DNA of 64,000 nt from JAIBCC01 sp963763855 (GCA_963763855.1 CAVXPU010000005.1:2604001-2668000); one strand, 5' to 3'; counted from the first letter of the stretch, positions 1-9,474 are shown. Notes: generated by a model not told the origin, from the letters alone. A program made the numbers and translations.

Positions 1-2
1 CA

Positions 3-95
3 AGCTGGTCATATTTAAAGGTTGAGCCAATTTGGGACAACATTCGCAATGAACCGCGTTTTCAGGAAGTTTTGCGGAAGATGAATTTACAATGA
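3..95 (+). CDS. C-terminal end of a winged-helix/TPR transcriptional regulator (partial)
   Basis: Reading from position 3 gives an open frame of 30 codons running off the left edge and ending in TGA at 93-95. Its last residues, EPRFQEVLRKMNLQ, closely match the end of the intact regulator at 2417-4324 (EPGFREILRKMNLP). I infer that this is the tail of a second, paralogous membrane-anchored winged-helix/TPR regulator whose body lies outside the window. It is convergent with the metzincin gene. The short length limits certainty, but the match at the extreme C-terminus, including the stop position, is hard to explain otherwise. Confidence 0.7.
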   Translation, partial: SWSYLKVEPIWDNIRNEPRFQEVLRKMNLQ

Positions 96-136
96 CAGAA
101 AACAGCGTCAACAACTTAAGAAAATTTGAACCGACT

Positions 137-1255
137 CTAATACGAAATGTGATAAGTCCCGGTCATAAAACGCGATGACATATTGACGTTGCTCTCGCCT
201 TCGATTTTCAGATAACGTGCCCCTGTGACTTCGGGAATGACCACATTGCGGTCAAGCGGGTCGTTAAATTCACCCATCACATGCCCACCCGGTGTCAGAA
301 CCGTAACTTTGAGATCTATGTTGTCGCTGATTATTGTCACAGGTCGCGTAGAGCGAAAATTGATGAGCATCATATCTACATCACCGGGCTGTTCCAGAAT
401 GCCTGTTATTTGACGGATGTTCATTTCGGGCACACCTGGATGGGGAACATTCGGAAAGTCGTCGGGACGAAGGCTGACTTCAGAATTGAGTCTTACAAAA
501 TCATCTTGCGGACTACCAAAAAGCGGGTTTATGCAAGATTGGGCATACCAATTGTAGATACCATTAACTTCCCTTCCATAACCCATTATCGGATTAAATG
601 AAAGCCGTCCCTGACCAAAATGCCCAATAGGAAGCAAATTGGTGTTGCACGAAGGATAATGGTGGTCGAGACCAAAAAGATGTCCGGTTTCGTGTGAGAT
701 AGTCGCCGCCACCTCAATCGGATTATTTCCATAAGCTGAACTGAAAGTAAAAGTCAAAGCATTGGGTATGCGGCTTACCGAAAGAGGCGAAACGCCTCCG
801 ATGCCTGAACCAAATCCGATCACTTGAGGAATTGTAGTTACAAGTGCCATCGCCCTAAAAGCACTTGGATAAGCGAAGAACTCATTAAAATCAGTCGTCA
901 CCCTGACATTGAAGGGTGAAAAATCATCCTGCACGAGCCTGACTATCTCATTCTTTTGCTGTTGGGTTAGGTTAGGAGCCGGGCAGGTTCGCGTTCCGTT
1001 GACTATTGAACTTCTGAAATTGATAGCACTATCAAAGCCGCCTGTTACCACTGTCGCGTCAAAACGAATATAGAGAAGTAATTCCGGGGCTTGAAAAGCC
1101 GCTATTCGACCTTTCGGCAAATCCCGCAGTCGCGTTAAATTTTCCTCAATCATCATTGTGCCGCAAGTCGGACGATTGGAAATATCATCCACTTGAGCGT
1201 TGACCGCAGTTGCCAAAATTACAACCGCAACTGCAAAAGTTAAAATTGTTTTCAT
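137..1255 (-). CDS. Secreted zinc metalloprotease, metzincin type
   Basis: The 372-aa product starts with a clear signal peptide (residues 1-20, ending VNA before Q21). The zinc-binding consensus HETGHLFGLDHH lies at residues 188-199, giving HExxHxxGxxH, and a Met-turn candidate (NPIMGYG) follows near residue 221. Together these define a metzincin peptidase; the exact family (M10/M12/M43-like) cannot be fixed by eye. Residues from about 270 to the end look like a beta-rich C-terminal domain. Cysteines near 31, 91 and 203 suggest disulfides outside the cytoplasm. It lies 14 bp downstream of the coiled-coil gene on the same strand, so the two probably form one transcript. Substrate is unknown. 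Confidence 0.88.
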   Translation of the reverse strand: MKTILTFAVAVVILATAVNAQVDDISNRPTCGTMMIEENLTRLRDLPKGRIAAFQAPELLLYIRFDATVVTGGFDSAINFRSSIVNGTRTCPAPNLTQQQKNEIVRLVQDDFSPFNVRVTTDFNEFFAYPSAFRAMALVTTIPQVIGFGSGIGGVSPLSVSRIPNALTFTFSSAYGNNPIEVAATISHETGHLFGLDHHYPSCNTNLLPIGHFGQGRLSFNPIMGYGREVNGIYNWYAQSCINPLFGSPQDDFVRLNSEVSLRPDDFPNVPHPGVPEMNIRQITGILEQPGDVDMMLINFRSTRPVTIISDNIDLKVTVLTPGGHVMGEFNDPLDRNVVIPEVTGARYLKIEGESNVNMSSRFMTGTYHISY

Positions 1256-1269
1256 AGTTTCTCCTTATT

Positions 1270-2176
1270 TTATCCTTTAATTGAAATTGTTATTAATCGT
1301 CCAATCTCCGCAAGTTTTTGCGAAGTCTGAGCGAGTGCAGCATTAACTCTGTTTAATTCCTCCATCCTTTGTTGCAATTCAAATTGAGATGAATTTTCGT
1401 TTTCACGGGCGGATTGAATCTCGGAAAGAAGATTCTTGCACTTCTTCGTTGGTAGCTTTAGTCTCTTCATTGAGATTGTTGACGGCTTGAACTATTTCTT
1501 CAGCACTTTTGACATTGCGGACGTTTGTTTTGGTCAGGGACGCATTTTTTCCGCCGCATAGTGTTTTGGTCGAAAGACAATGAATCAAATTTCCAACACG
1601 GAAAACAAGCATTGCTCCGTTTTCATTTTTGACTTCACGAACTTCGACTTGAGCAGTTATATTTTGTTTCAGAAGACTAAGTATCGTGGAACGATTGTTA
1701 TTTTCGACTGCTTCGAGGAGTTTGGCGGCTTTTTGACGGTCTTGCGAGAGGGAAAATAGAATCTTTTGTGAATTTTCTGCATCTCCGGCTTCTTCAAAGG
1801 CTTCCGAAATGGCTGACATTACTTCCTCAATTTTTCGTGCTGTCTGCTCCAACTTTTTGGCTTGTTCGTTGAGTTTTCTTATCTGGTCAGCAAGATTTTT
1901 AATTTTTGCTTCAATTTCGGATATCCTGGTTTTAAGTTCTTCTGTTAGTTTCCGAAACTTATTTATCAGTTCTACATCAATATTTTTGAGTGCCTGTCTA
2001 GCCTCCAAATCATTTTTTGTTTTGGAAGACACTTCCTTAACACTTTGCAAATTTTGACTAATTGAATTCAGCCAAATGTTGATGTCAGTTTTTGATGCCT
2101 GCTTAAAGGCTAAAACTTGATCGCTAAAAACCAACCAGATTAGCGAAAGACTTAAAATCCTTTGATAGCATTTCAT
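1270..2176 (-). CDS. Exported coiled-coil protein, interrupted by a frameshift
   Basis: The frame from 2176 encodes 257 aa: a signal peptide (residues 1-23, ending VLA), then a long heptad-rich coiled coil (about 25-135) and a small segment with two cysteines (CLSTKTLCGG). It ends at 1403 with a non-helical tail. A second frame continues the coiled-coil character down to 1270 (ARENENSSQFELQQRMEELN). Removing one base of the AAA run at 1425-1427 (plus strand) joins them as EEVQESSSEIQSAREN, so I infer a single-base frameshift and an original product of about 300 aa. A good ribosome site (AGAGGAG) precedes the ATG. No family recognised; its partner is probably the downstream metzincin. Confidence 0.72.
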
Positions 2177-2237
2177 GCTTTTTACTCCTCTTCTTTAAAT
2201 TGGGAGACTCTGAAAAAATGTGTCGTCTTGAAATAAA

Positions 2238-2416
2238 AAACTCTTTTATTTTTGGGACTTTTGCTTTACAATCGGCTTTAACGAAAACAATTTAGTTCGG
2301 TGCTATTCGCTTCCGTTAAAGCCTGTCGAGACAAAGTTGTCGCTGACGCAGAGAATATAATATGAGAGATTGAAAAAAGTCCTGAACTTTTTCTCCATTA
2401 TTTCTCCAGAGGCGTT
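2238..2416. promoter_or_regulatory. Divergent regulatory region, copy 1 (duplicated at 10001-10190)
   Basis: This stretch separates the minus-strand coiled-coil gene from the plus-strand regulator. Positions 2263-2296 are identical to 10029-10062, and 2373-2407 nearly identical to 10137-10172. A 10-bp inverted repeat GGCTTTAACG / CGTTAAAGCC lies at 2274-2283 and 2314-2323. A smaller dyad AAAAGTcctgaACTTTT lies just before the regulator's start. The repeated dyad is a plausible operator for the divergently encoded winged-helix protein; that role is inferred from position and conservation only. Confidence 0.6.
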
Positions 2417-4324
2417 ATGATTAATGAATACAACAATTTAATAAGTTTTGGAAAATTTCGGCTGGATGCGGAAAAGAAGGTTCTGTGGTTTGCTGATGAA
2501 CCGGTTAATCTGGCTTTGAAGGAAATCGAAATGCTCTGCGTCTTGACCGAAAACGGCGGCGAGGTGGTTACCAAAGATGAGTTGCTTAACAAAGTTTGGG
2601 CGGATTCCTTTGTTGAAGAAAGCAATTTATCGCGTCATATCTATCGTTTGCGAAAAACTTTTGCCGAGTTTGGGGAATCGGGGGATCTGATTCAGACAGT
2701 CCCCAGACGCGGCTACCGTTTTACAGGCGAAGTTTTCGGAAACAACGACGATGGCTTCTTAGTCGAAAAGCGTTCGTTTTCACAGACTTTAATCGAAGAA
2801 TTAGAGAATTCTGCCGAACCGAATATTAAAACCCTTACCGAGCCCAAGTCCGAAAAGACTAATCGTTTGTGGATTCCAATTACGATTTGCCTGGCTTTGC
2901 TGACGAGCGGGTTTGGCTATCACTTTTTTAACTCGGGCAAATCAGTTTCTGACCAGCCGATAAAATCAATCGCCGTTTTACCGCTCAAATCGTTGGATGA
3001 TGAAAACAATAAGGCTCTAAACTTGGGTTTTGCTGATGCCTTGATTACGAACTTGGGCAAATTAGACGACGTTAAAATCCTTTCCACCAATGCTATCAGC
3101 CATTTTGCCGATGAACCGCAAGAACCTACAGAAATAGGCAAAACTTTAGCGGTTGACGCAGTTATTGACGGAACTTTGCAGCGTGCTAACGGCAAGTATC
3201 GCGTAACTTTGCGACTTATTCGCACAAATGACGGCAAACAAATCTGGCAAAATTCATTCGACAAACCGGAAGCCGAAATCTTTCAATTGCAGGATTTAAT
3301 GTCGGCAAAAACCGCACAGGCTTTATCACTAACGCTAAAAACCAGCACAAAGCCGCTGACGGAAAATCAAGATGCTTATCAATTCTATTTACAGGGATTG
3401 TATCTTTTCCGCCGCCGCGAAACCGATAAGTCAACAGTTTTCTTCAAAAAAGCAATCGAAATTGATCCGAAATTTGCGAAGGCTTGGTCTGTTTTGGCAG
3501 GTGCATACGCAATGGGAACAGCGATGCCGGAAGCCGAAACTACGGTTATTAAAGCAATCGAATTACAACCTGATCTAGCCGAAGCCCATGCGGTTCGCGG
3601 ATTTATCAAAGTATTTTTGGATTGGGATTGGCTTGAAGCGGAAAAGTCGTTGAATAGAGCAATTGAATTGGATCCAAATTCGGTTGAAGCACATCATTGG
3701 CGTGGAATTTTGTATCAAATTCGCGGTCGTTTGCCCGAAGCCAAAGCCGAACTGAGCCGTGCTTTGGAACTCGACCCGACTTCCGCAAATATGATTTCCG
3801 ATTTAGGACATATTCACTATTTTGCTGGCGAATTTGAGAAAGCCGAGGAGCTGTATAAAAAAGCCGAATCATTGGAATTAAATATTGCCCTGCATCGTTT
3901 GATACCGCTTTATGAAAAACAGGGACGCGAAGCCGAAGCATTTGAAGCTCTTCTTAAACTTACACGTCTGCAGCAAGGTCGACAGGAAAATCGGAGATAC
4001 TTTGATTCGCTCGTCAAGGAGTATGAAAAAGGCGGATTAAAAGGAGCTTTTCGGTTTAGACTAAACGATTCTCTCGACTGGCTGAGAACCGGAAAATCGC
4101 CAAGGGAATCAGTCGCAAGCCACTGGTATGCGGCAGCAATTTTTCACGCCCGACTCGGCGAAAAGGAAAAAGCGATTGCAAGTTTGAATCGGGCGTTGGA
4201 AATCCGTATACCTTACGAAACCATTAATTTCACCTTTCCCTTTGTCGCTTTTGACCCGACTTTTGACGAACTCCGCCGCGAGCCGGGTTTTCGTGAAATT
4301 TTGCGAAAGATGAATTTGCCATGA
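2417..4324 (+). CDS. Membrane-anchored winged-helix regulator with TolB-N-like and TPR domains
   Basis: The 635-aa protein has an OmpR/PhoB-type winged-helix DNA-binding domain (about 8-105, with VWADSFVEESNLSRHIYRLR and the wing motif TVPRRGYRF), one transmembrane helix (151-171), a domain that starts KSIAVLPLKSL and resembles the FlgO/TolB-N-like region often attached to adenylate cyclases and CadC-like regulators (182-300), then several TPRs (about 320-500 and 570-600). This is a one-component CadC/ToxR-like design: DNA binding inside, sensor outside. It is divergent from the coiled-coil gene and shares a dyad-containing intergenic region with it, so that gene is a likely target. Such proteins are abundant in Acidobacteriota. 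The ligand is unknown. Confidence 0.9.
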   Translation: MINEYNNLISFGKFRLDAEKKVLWFADEPVNLALKEIEMLCVLTENGGEVVTKDELLNKVWADSFVEESNLSRHIYRLRKTFAEFGESGDLIQTVPRRGYRFTGEVFGNNDDGFLVEKRSFSQTLIEELENSAEPNIKTLTEPKSEKTNRLWIPITICLALLTSGFGYHFFNSGKSVSDQPIKSIAVLPLKSLDDENNKALNLGFADALITNLGKLDDVKILSTNAISHFADEPQEPTEIGKTLAVDAVIDGTLQRANGKYRVTLRLIRTNDGKQIWQNSFDKPEAEIFQLQDLMSAKTAQALSLTLKTSTKPLTENQDAYQFYLQGLYLFRRRETDKSTVFFKKAIEIDPKFAKAWSVLAGAYAMGTAMPEAETTVIKAIELQPDLAEAHAVRGFIKVFLDWDWLEAEKSLNRAIELDPNSVEAHHWRGILYQIRGRLPEAKAELSRALELDPTSANMISDLGHIHYFAGEFEKAEELYKKAESLELNIALHRLIPLYEKQGREAEAFEALLKLTRLQQGRQENRRYFDSLVKEYEKGGLKGAFRFRLNDSLDWLRTGKSPRESVASHWYAAAIFHARLGEKEKAIASLNRALEIRIPYETINFTFPFVAFDPTFDELRREPGFREILRKMNLP

Positions 4325-4336
4325 TAAGAAAAATTA

Positions 4337-4430
4337 AACACAGAAACACAGAGAAAATCAATAATTCATGTCTATTCTTTCTAACGGCAATTGCCTATGA
4401 AAAACTCTGTGTCTCTGTGATGAACTGCGT
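4337..4430. terminator. Inverted repeat between convergent genes, probable bidirectional terminator
   Basis: CACAGAAACACAGAG near 4338-4353 pairs with CTCTGTGTCTCTGTG near 4405-4420 (14 of 15 positions), followed by a T-rich end. It fills the gap between the stop codons of the regulator (+) and the 414-aa gene (-). The CACAGA-type words resemble other intergenic repeats in this window. Confidence 0.55.
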
Positions 4431-4436
4431 CCGTTT

Positions 4437-5681
4437 TTAAAACCCTATTTTTCTCATAATCGTTTGGCTTTTAATTTTGCCTTCTTCGTCAAGTGCGGCT
4501 ACCCGCCAACTCAGATTTTTTGTTCGAAATTTTTCGTAAAACCAAGACGGTGCACGATAGACATTTTGGGTTGATGGCAAAACTGCCGAAAAAATCGGCT
4601 CGGCAGATTTTTCTAAAACTTCCAAACGATAAATCGCCGCTTCTGGTAATTCCCGCCAACTGAAAATAATCGGCTGATTTGCGGTTAAATTGATTTTCTC
4701 ATTCGGAGTAAGAAGGGCAATATTTTCCCATATATTTTTCGCACCGCCGCCGACAAAAAATTTAAAAACGGGCATCGGAAATCCGGCAACTGCTCCGCTA
4801 CGAACCGTGCCATTGCCAACTCCCAAAACCTGCAAACTTGAATCACCTTCCTTGTCGTCCGTCGCTTCAATTCTGAGCAGCAAAAGATATTGCCCTTCAG
4901 CGGAAAGCGGAAGTCGGTCATAATTTTTGAGTTTGAGTGTGAATTCACCCGTTGGTGGTAGAAAATGGTCGAATCGTTCAACTTGGGTAAATCGTTTTTG
5001 GCTGGCACGGTCTTCGATTGGCAAGGTGGCTTCCGTCAGTAAATCGCTGTCGTTTGGCAATTCTTCGCCGGGTTGAACAATTTCCCAACGACCTCTCAAA
5101 CGCCCCGTTCCGTTGTATTTTATTTTTGCTTCCAGACCTGGAAAACGCTCACCGCTTTTCAAAAACAGAATTGGTTCCTTTGATCCGGTTAAGAGTTGAA
5201 CATCAGTTAAAGCAAATGGATTTCGAGCTCCGCCGCCTGTCATTCGGCAAGTAACACTAACGAATTGGTCGGGCTGCCCTGCCGTCGAAACAAAACGCCG
5301 GACATAGAAAAATCCGGCATTTCCTCCGTCCAACGCATTCAGATATGCTCGCCTGACAACCGCCGAAGGAATAGTCATAATATCGGTAAAACCAGCGTTT
5401 CCGCTATTTTGCGAAAAACTGTGACGAGCCGGGAGCGAGCCGTAAATCGTATCGGGACTGCATTGCAAGCCTAGTGCAGGGAGCGTTGCAGGTATCAATC
5501 TGCCGCACCAAATTGCTTCTGCCGGAACGTAATTTAGCGGAATTTGTCCGAAGGTTAAAAAAACACTGCTCGGATTTTGCGAATTAACATTTACGCCATT
5601 GGGATTAACTCGAATAGTTTGAGCGTTGATGTAAATAGTTGAAAATATGCAGATTAGAATGATCGTATTGAATAATTTCAT
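4437..5681 (-). CDS. Secreted protein with C-terminal fibronectin-III-like domain
   Basis: The 414-aa product has a signal peptide (1-20, ending INA before Q21). The middle is beta-rich and not recognised. The last 90 residues (from LTPNEKINLTANQPIIFSW) follow a fibronectin type III-like pattern, with FSWRELPEAAIYRLEVLE and a late LSWRVAALDEEG, common in acidobacterial surface and periplasmic proteins. It is the last gene of a four-gene minus-strand operon, 15 bp after the outer-membrane barrel gene, so it may bind or sit beside that barrel. Function is unknown; periplasmic or surface location is inferred from the signal peptide. Confidence 0.65.
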   Translation of the reverse strand: MKLFNTIILICIFSTIYINAQTIRVNPNGVNVNSQNPSSVFLTFGQIPLNYVPAEAIWCGRLIPATLPALGLQCSPDTIYGSLPARHSFSQNSGNAGFTDIMTIPSAVVRRAYLNALDGGNAGFFYVRRFVSTAGQPDQFVSVTCRMTGGGARNPFALTDVQLLTGSKEPILFLKSGERFPGLEAKIKYNGTGRLRGRWEIVQPGEELPNDSDLLTEATLPIEDRASQKRFTQVERFDHFLPPTGEFTLKLKNYDRLPLSAEGQYLLLLRIEATDDKEGDSSLQVLGVGNGTVRSGAVAGFPMPVFKFFVGGGAKNIWENIALLTPNEKINLTANQPIIFSWRELPEAAIYRLEVLEKSAEPIFSAVLPSTQNVYRAPSWFYEKFRTKNLSWRVAALDEEGKIKSQTIMRKIGF

Positions 5682-5696
5682 TACCTTTCTCCCGAT

Positions 5697-7844
5697 TTAA
5701 AAGAAGCTGAAATTCAAGCCCATGTTAAAACCTTGCCGTTTGTTGTAATCATTGAGAAAAAAGAGACGATCAATTCGTTTGCCGTAGGAATTTGCGTAAC
5801 GGACAAAAAACTGAGCGTTCATTTTCTTGTATTTTTTATCACCGAATTCAAACCGGTAGGCAAATTGTGCGTCATATTCAAAATTGTGCGAATCGACAAT
5901 GTTGTTTCGGTCTCCGGCGACTGTGGTCGAAAAATTGGTGTTAAACGTCAGATTTTTAAGCAGAGCGTTTTCCCAAATGACGTTTGTCCCCAAACGAAAA
6001 GTGTTATCAGTTCGCGGTTGTTCAAGATTAGCGGCACTTTCACGGCTCAATTCGAAATTTAACTGAACATTTTTTATACCGCTGTAACCAAAATTAATGG
6101 CATTCGTAATGTTGCGAAAATCGGCAAGTTCACGCCCCGTTTGACGATTATCTTGGAATGAACGGCTGTGGCGAAAACCCGTCCTCAACTTGTCCGAAAG
6201 CGACCATTCGGCGTTAAAATTGTTTGAATAATTTTTCTGATCCGGAACGTGCGAAATGCTCGTAAATTCGCCGCTGGTTGGCAAAAAAGCTCCGAATTGA
6301 TGAACCGCTGTAAAACTATAACCCAAACGCGGCAGCCACTTTATCGGTTTTGCCGGAGTGAAAACCGAATTCAGCGGAACGGAGACAACGAGATTGTTTT
6401 GACGGCTAAAAGTTTTCAGAATCGAGGCAATTTCGTTTAAATTGTCGCGGTCTCGCAAATTTCCGAAAGAGATGTTTATTTCGCCCAGATTCGTCGTTAC
6501 TTCAAACTGATTTTGCCGACGGTCTGCCTGATTAAAAGTGGCTACGCTTCGAAAAAGCGGCTGAATTTCTTCATGCCGATACGTTCCCGTCAGCTTCATT
6601 TTTTGTCCTTTCCAGATTTTTACGTCACGCAAAAAATCAAAGCTCGCTTCGATAAATCTGGCGTTTCGGCTGACGCTCCGAATCGGCGTAACAGTTTGCT
6701 CTTGTTCAAGCAGCGGATCGGCTGGATTCCTGAAACGGCTGCGTGTAAAACTTCCTTCAAAACGCAAACGCTCTGATTTATCCTTGAATTGCAGGCGAAT
6801 TGTTCCGCCAAAACTCCTTTCCGCATCGTTAACGCTTCGCTCGTTAAATCCATCCAGCGGAAGCAAAGAACCGCGTAAAAGCGAAAATTCGAGTCGTAAT
6901 CCGCCCGGTCTTTCCTTAAAAAATTCGCGTCCAAAGGTTGTGGCAAAAATCTGATGACTGGCTCGTGTTGCACCGATAAAATTATCAAATCCGACGATTG
7001 ACGTGCCGTTCAAAAGCGTAAATGTGACATCGTTTTGCCGACCGATGGGAACTGTCGCCGACAACCCGCGACTGGAAAATCCATTTATTAAATGGCGTTG
7101 CGAACCGAAGGAAACGTGACCCATTTGAGCCTTGAAACGCCCTTTTTCTATTTGCACCAAATAGCTCGAAAGGTCAATTTGCGGAGCTTTATTACCCAAT
7201 TCGCCAAAACGCAAGGCTTCCTGTTTGCGTCCCGAACCTGCCAGATCAAATTGCGAGCTAACCGTCCAGCCATTGCGTTTGACGCTCAATTGAACATTCC
7301 CCTGCCCTGCCGCATCTGTATAACTAAGTCTTTCAGGACGCGATGAAACGGGGAAATATCCGACATTGTTTTCGCCTTTAAAATTGAGCGAAAGATTCGG
7401 CGTAAATTCAATTTCGGTTTTAGAAGTTTCTTTTTCAGCGACGTTTTTAGCCGCCACTTGCAAAGCAAACTCCTTCAACAAAACCCATTCGCCTTGCCGG
7501 TTTACCAAATAAACTGCCAACTTATTATCGCCCTTCGGCAAAGGAAAAACCTTTGGTGAGTAATTATATTTATTGCCTTCCGCCACGAAAAACGCACTTA
7601 AATCGGTCTGGTTGAGCATCACGGCTAGACTGCCTTCATCCGGCTGTAAAGGCTGCTTGAGTTGCAATTCGATTTTATCGGTGGGAGCTAATTCTCTTCC
7701 TAGGAAGTTGGCGGTTATTTCTACATTATTGTGGGCGTAAAAGTGAGGAGCTAACAAGCAAATAATCCCGCCAATAACTATGAAAACGGTAAAGCCTCGA
7801 CATATCGATTTCACCTTGAGTCTTTTGCATTTTTGCGACTTCAT
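5697..7844 (-). CDS. Predicted outer-membrane beta-barrel protein
   Basis: The open frame reaches back to a GTG at 7880 that overlaps the preceding stop (TAGTG), but the ATG at 7844 has a strong ribosome site (GGAG, 7 nt upstream) and gives a normal signal sequence (basic N-terminus, then GFTVFIVIGGIICLLAPHF), so I place the start there (715 aa). After a periplasmic, beta-rich part (to about 190), the remainder alternates aromatic and polar residues as in beta strands and ends in FNMGLNFSFF, the terminal phenylalanine expected of a barrel for BAM-dependent insertion. No plug domain or TonB box was seen, so a porin-like or unclassified barrel is preferred over a TonB receptor. It belongs to the 9397-4437 envelope operon. 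Confidence 0.68.
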   Translation of the reverse strand: MKSQKCKRLKVKSICRGFTVFIVIGGIICLLAPHFYAHNNVEITANFLGRELAPTDKIELQLKQPLQPDEGSLAVMLNQTDLSAFFVAEGNKYNYSPKVFPLPKGDNKLAVYLVNRQGEWVLLKEFALQVAAKNVAEKETSKTEIEFTPNLSLNFKGENNVGYFPVSSRPERLSYTDAAGQGNVQLSVKRNGWTVSSQFDLAGSGRKQEALRFGELGNKAPQIDLSSYLVQIEKGRFKAQMGHVSFGSQRHLINGFSSRGLSATVPIGRQNDVTFTLLNGTSIVGFDNFIGATRASHQIFATTFGREFFKERPGGLRLEFSLLRGSLLPLDGFNERSVNDAERSFGGTIRLQFKDKSERLRFEGSFTRSRFRNPADPLLEQEQTVTPIRSVSRNARFIEASFDFLRDVKIWKGQKMKLTGTYRHEEIQPLFRSVATFNQADRRQNQFEVTTNLGEINISFGNLRDRDNLNEIASILKTFSRQNNLVVSVPLNSVFTPAKPIKWLPRLGYSFTAVHQFGAFLPTSGEFTSISHVPDQKNYSNNFNAEWSLSDKLRTGFRHSRSFQDNRQTGRELADFRNITNAINFGYSGIKNVQLNFELSRESAANLEQPRTDNTFRLGTNVIWENALLKNLTFNTNFSTTVAGDRNNIVDSHNFEYDAQFAYRFEFGDKKYKKMNAQFFVRYANSYGKRIDRLFFLNDYNKRQGFNMGLNFSFF

Positions 7845-7879
7845 GTTCAAACTCCGAAATTGGAATATTTCCTTAAGCA

Positions 7880-9100
7880 CTAAACGCCGCTAAACAGGAA
7901 TGGAAATGGTGCAGAACAGAAGCTCGTGTCCCCTTGATTCGGAAAAACTGCACATACCCGAACCTCACTATTTATTCCGTTTTGAAAACTGAATGTCTCC
8001 TCTCGTGCCGTGCCGTTTGGCGTTACGATTGGGGTGAAAACAGTATTTCCGCTAATGGCTCGGATAACAAAGTTAGTTGGATTGGTGCAGGTATGCGTCC
8101 AACGCACCTCACCGGTGCCGGCACCCCTTTGCACAACCGATGTAATCGTGGGGCTACAAGTAGGAGCGAGTGCTATCTGAAATGGCGTATTGCCAAAGCA
8201 TAAATTGCCGCCATCATTCGCAGAATATTTTGAACAAACATTGAAAGTATAATTTCCGCCCGGCAAATCGATAATATTCACCGCTTGTCTTGAGTCAATA
8301 CCAGTTCCTGCCGGACGTTCAAAGGTATTTGTCATTGTTCCCCCTCGAAAGACTCTGACCAGAAACCCTGACTCGTATGTTGACCTGTCCATCCACGATA
8401 ATTGCACAAACGGGGTGACGGCATTCGCGGGCGGACCCGTTGCACCGACAAGATTGACAGCTGCCAATTCGTCCGGTGGGGCGAGAGTCTCCGTGTTTGG
8501 TGTTGTCCCCGCGTGGCAGACGAGTCCAATTGCTCGAATCCCGGCGGTAGTGAATCTGCCGTGAAAACCTCGACCGGGGTGACCAACCAATGGAGCGGCA
8601 TCGAGGGTGACTGTGTCACAAACCTCCAAACTCCAAGACGACACGTTCCCACTTGGCATCGCGTCTACCGTAACCACAGCGGGACTTAGACCGCTAGGAC
8701 CGAGTGGCTGGCAATGCAAGTTTATTCGCACGATAAAATCCTCACTATGCCTCCCGCTCATACCTCTGACCACAGTATCTCTTGGACAGGTAATGGTAAA
8801 GGGTTGTGGAACAATTGGAGTGACATAACCTCCACCACCAGTCGCTGCGGTGTCAGTTGTCGACCCCAACCATTTTCCCTCCGTAGATAACTTCTTACAC
8901 AACCCTTCAAGCTTGCCTAAAAACATTCCCTTTTTGCCTTTGAGTCCAATTAGAGCTTTGCCGTCACCGCAACCGATGCTGAAACTGCTACCCTCAGATG
9001 AGCCGTGAACAGGTAAATTCTGAATGCCTCCAAAAATCGACAAAGAAAGTGCCGTGCATGCGGAAGTAATTGCTAATACAAATTGTGATAAACGTTTCAT
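7880..9100 (-). CDS. Secreted protein of unknown function, fibronectin-III-like
   Basis: The 406-aa protein has an N-terminal signal peptide (MKRLSQFVLAITSACTALSL) and then a region with repeated GCGDGKALIGLKG- and CPRDTVVRGMSGRH-like segments, two related modules around residues 40-150 reminiscent of lectin-like folds in which each module begins IxC. A fibronectin-like segment (LSWMDRSTYESGFLVRVFR) occupies about 230-310, and a cysteine-bearing C-terminal domain follows. Many cysteines suggest an oxidising location. Its stop overlaps the upstream GTG of the barrel frame, so the genes are translationally close. It may be the surface ligand-binding partner of the barrel; this is inference from position. 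Confidence 0.6.
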   Translation of the reverse strand: MKRLSQFVLAITSACTALSLSIFGGIQNLPVHGSSEGSSFSIGCGDGKALIGLKGKKGMFLGKLEGLCKKLSTEGKWLGSTTDTAATGGGGYVTPIVPQPFTITCPRDTVVRGMSGRHSEDFIVRINLHCQPLGPSGLSPAVVTVDAMPSGNVSSWSLEVCDTVTLDAAPLVGHPGRGFHGRFTTAGIRAIGLVCHAGTTPNTETLAPPDELAAVNLVGATGPPANAVTPFVQLSWMDRSTYESGFLVRVFRGGTMTNTFERPAGTGIDSRQAVNIIDLPGGNYTFNVCSKYSANDGGNLCFGNTPFQIALAPTCSPTITSVVQRGAGTGEVRWTHTCTNPTNFVIRAISGNTVFTPIVTPNGTAREETFSFQNGINSEVRVCAVFPNQGDTSFCSAPFPFLFSGV

Positions 9101-9133
9101 TGCTTTAATGCTCCTATATCAGTTTTTTTCTTT

Positions 9134-9397
9134 TCACTGTGTTTTTTCCAATGAATTCAAGCAAATCAGCAGATGTCCGCTGGTCGTTTCGATGGAATGA
9201 ACTTGATGATCCTCGATCAGTCGAAATGTTTCGCGGGTGCTGATTCCTGTTTTTGAAGTTGCTTCGTCGAGCGTCATCATCTCGACTTTTTCTTGACATT
9301 CGGGACAAAATCGCTCAATCAAACTATTTCTTAAGCGACGAGCAAAAAGGATTTCGTGACTTGTCGTAGTAATCAGAATCTTTTTTTTACTTGCCAT
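9134..9397 (-). CDS. Small zinc-knuckle plus excisionase/MerR-like HTH protein
   Basis: The 87-aa protein has a basic beta-strand-like start (KKKILITTTSHEILFARR), a CPEC zinc-knuckle half (residues 31-34), and a helix-turn-helix segment MTLDEATSKTGISTRETFRL followed by the VHSIETTSGHLLICLNSL wing typical of excisionase-like domains. I know the same arrangement from small acidobacterial proteins encoded ahead of envelope genes. It is the first gene of the operon leading to the secreted protein, barrel and fibronectin-like protein (33 bp gap to the next start), suggesting an autoregulator of that operon. The second cysteine pair of a full zinc ribbon is absent. Confidence 0.7.
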   Translation of the reverse strand: MASKKKILITTTSHEILFARRLRNSLIERFCPECQEKVEMMTLDEATSKTGISTRETFRLIEDHQVHSIETTSGHLLICLNSLEKTQ

Positions 9398-9412
9398 TTT
9401 TCGGACTAAATG

Positions 9413-9444
9413 GGAAGCAATTAATTAACAACTTAATTGCTTCC
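9413..9444. terminator. Perfect 12-bp hairpin
   Basis: GGAAGCAATTAA (9413-9424) and TTAATTGCTTCC (9433-9444) form a perfect stem with an 8-nt loop. It lies just after the 3' end of the minus-strand Tat-type gene and before the HTH gene. There is no long T run, so factor-independent termination is uncertain. Confidence 0.5.
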
Positions 9445-9474
9445 ACTAAAAGCTATTCAATCATTCATTTAAGA

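Noticed and set aside
7845..7880. GTG start of the barrel gene at 7880
   Set aside because: The ATG at 7844 has a strong ribosome site and yields a cleaner signal sequence.
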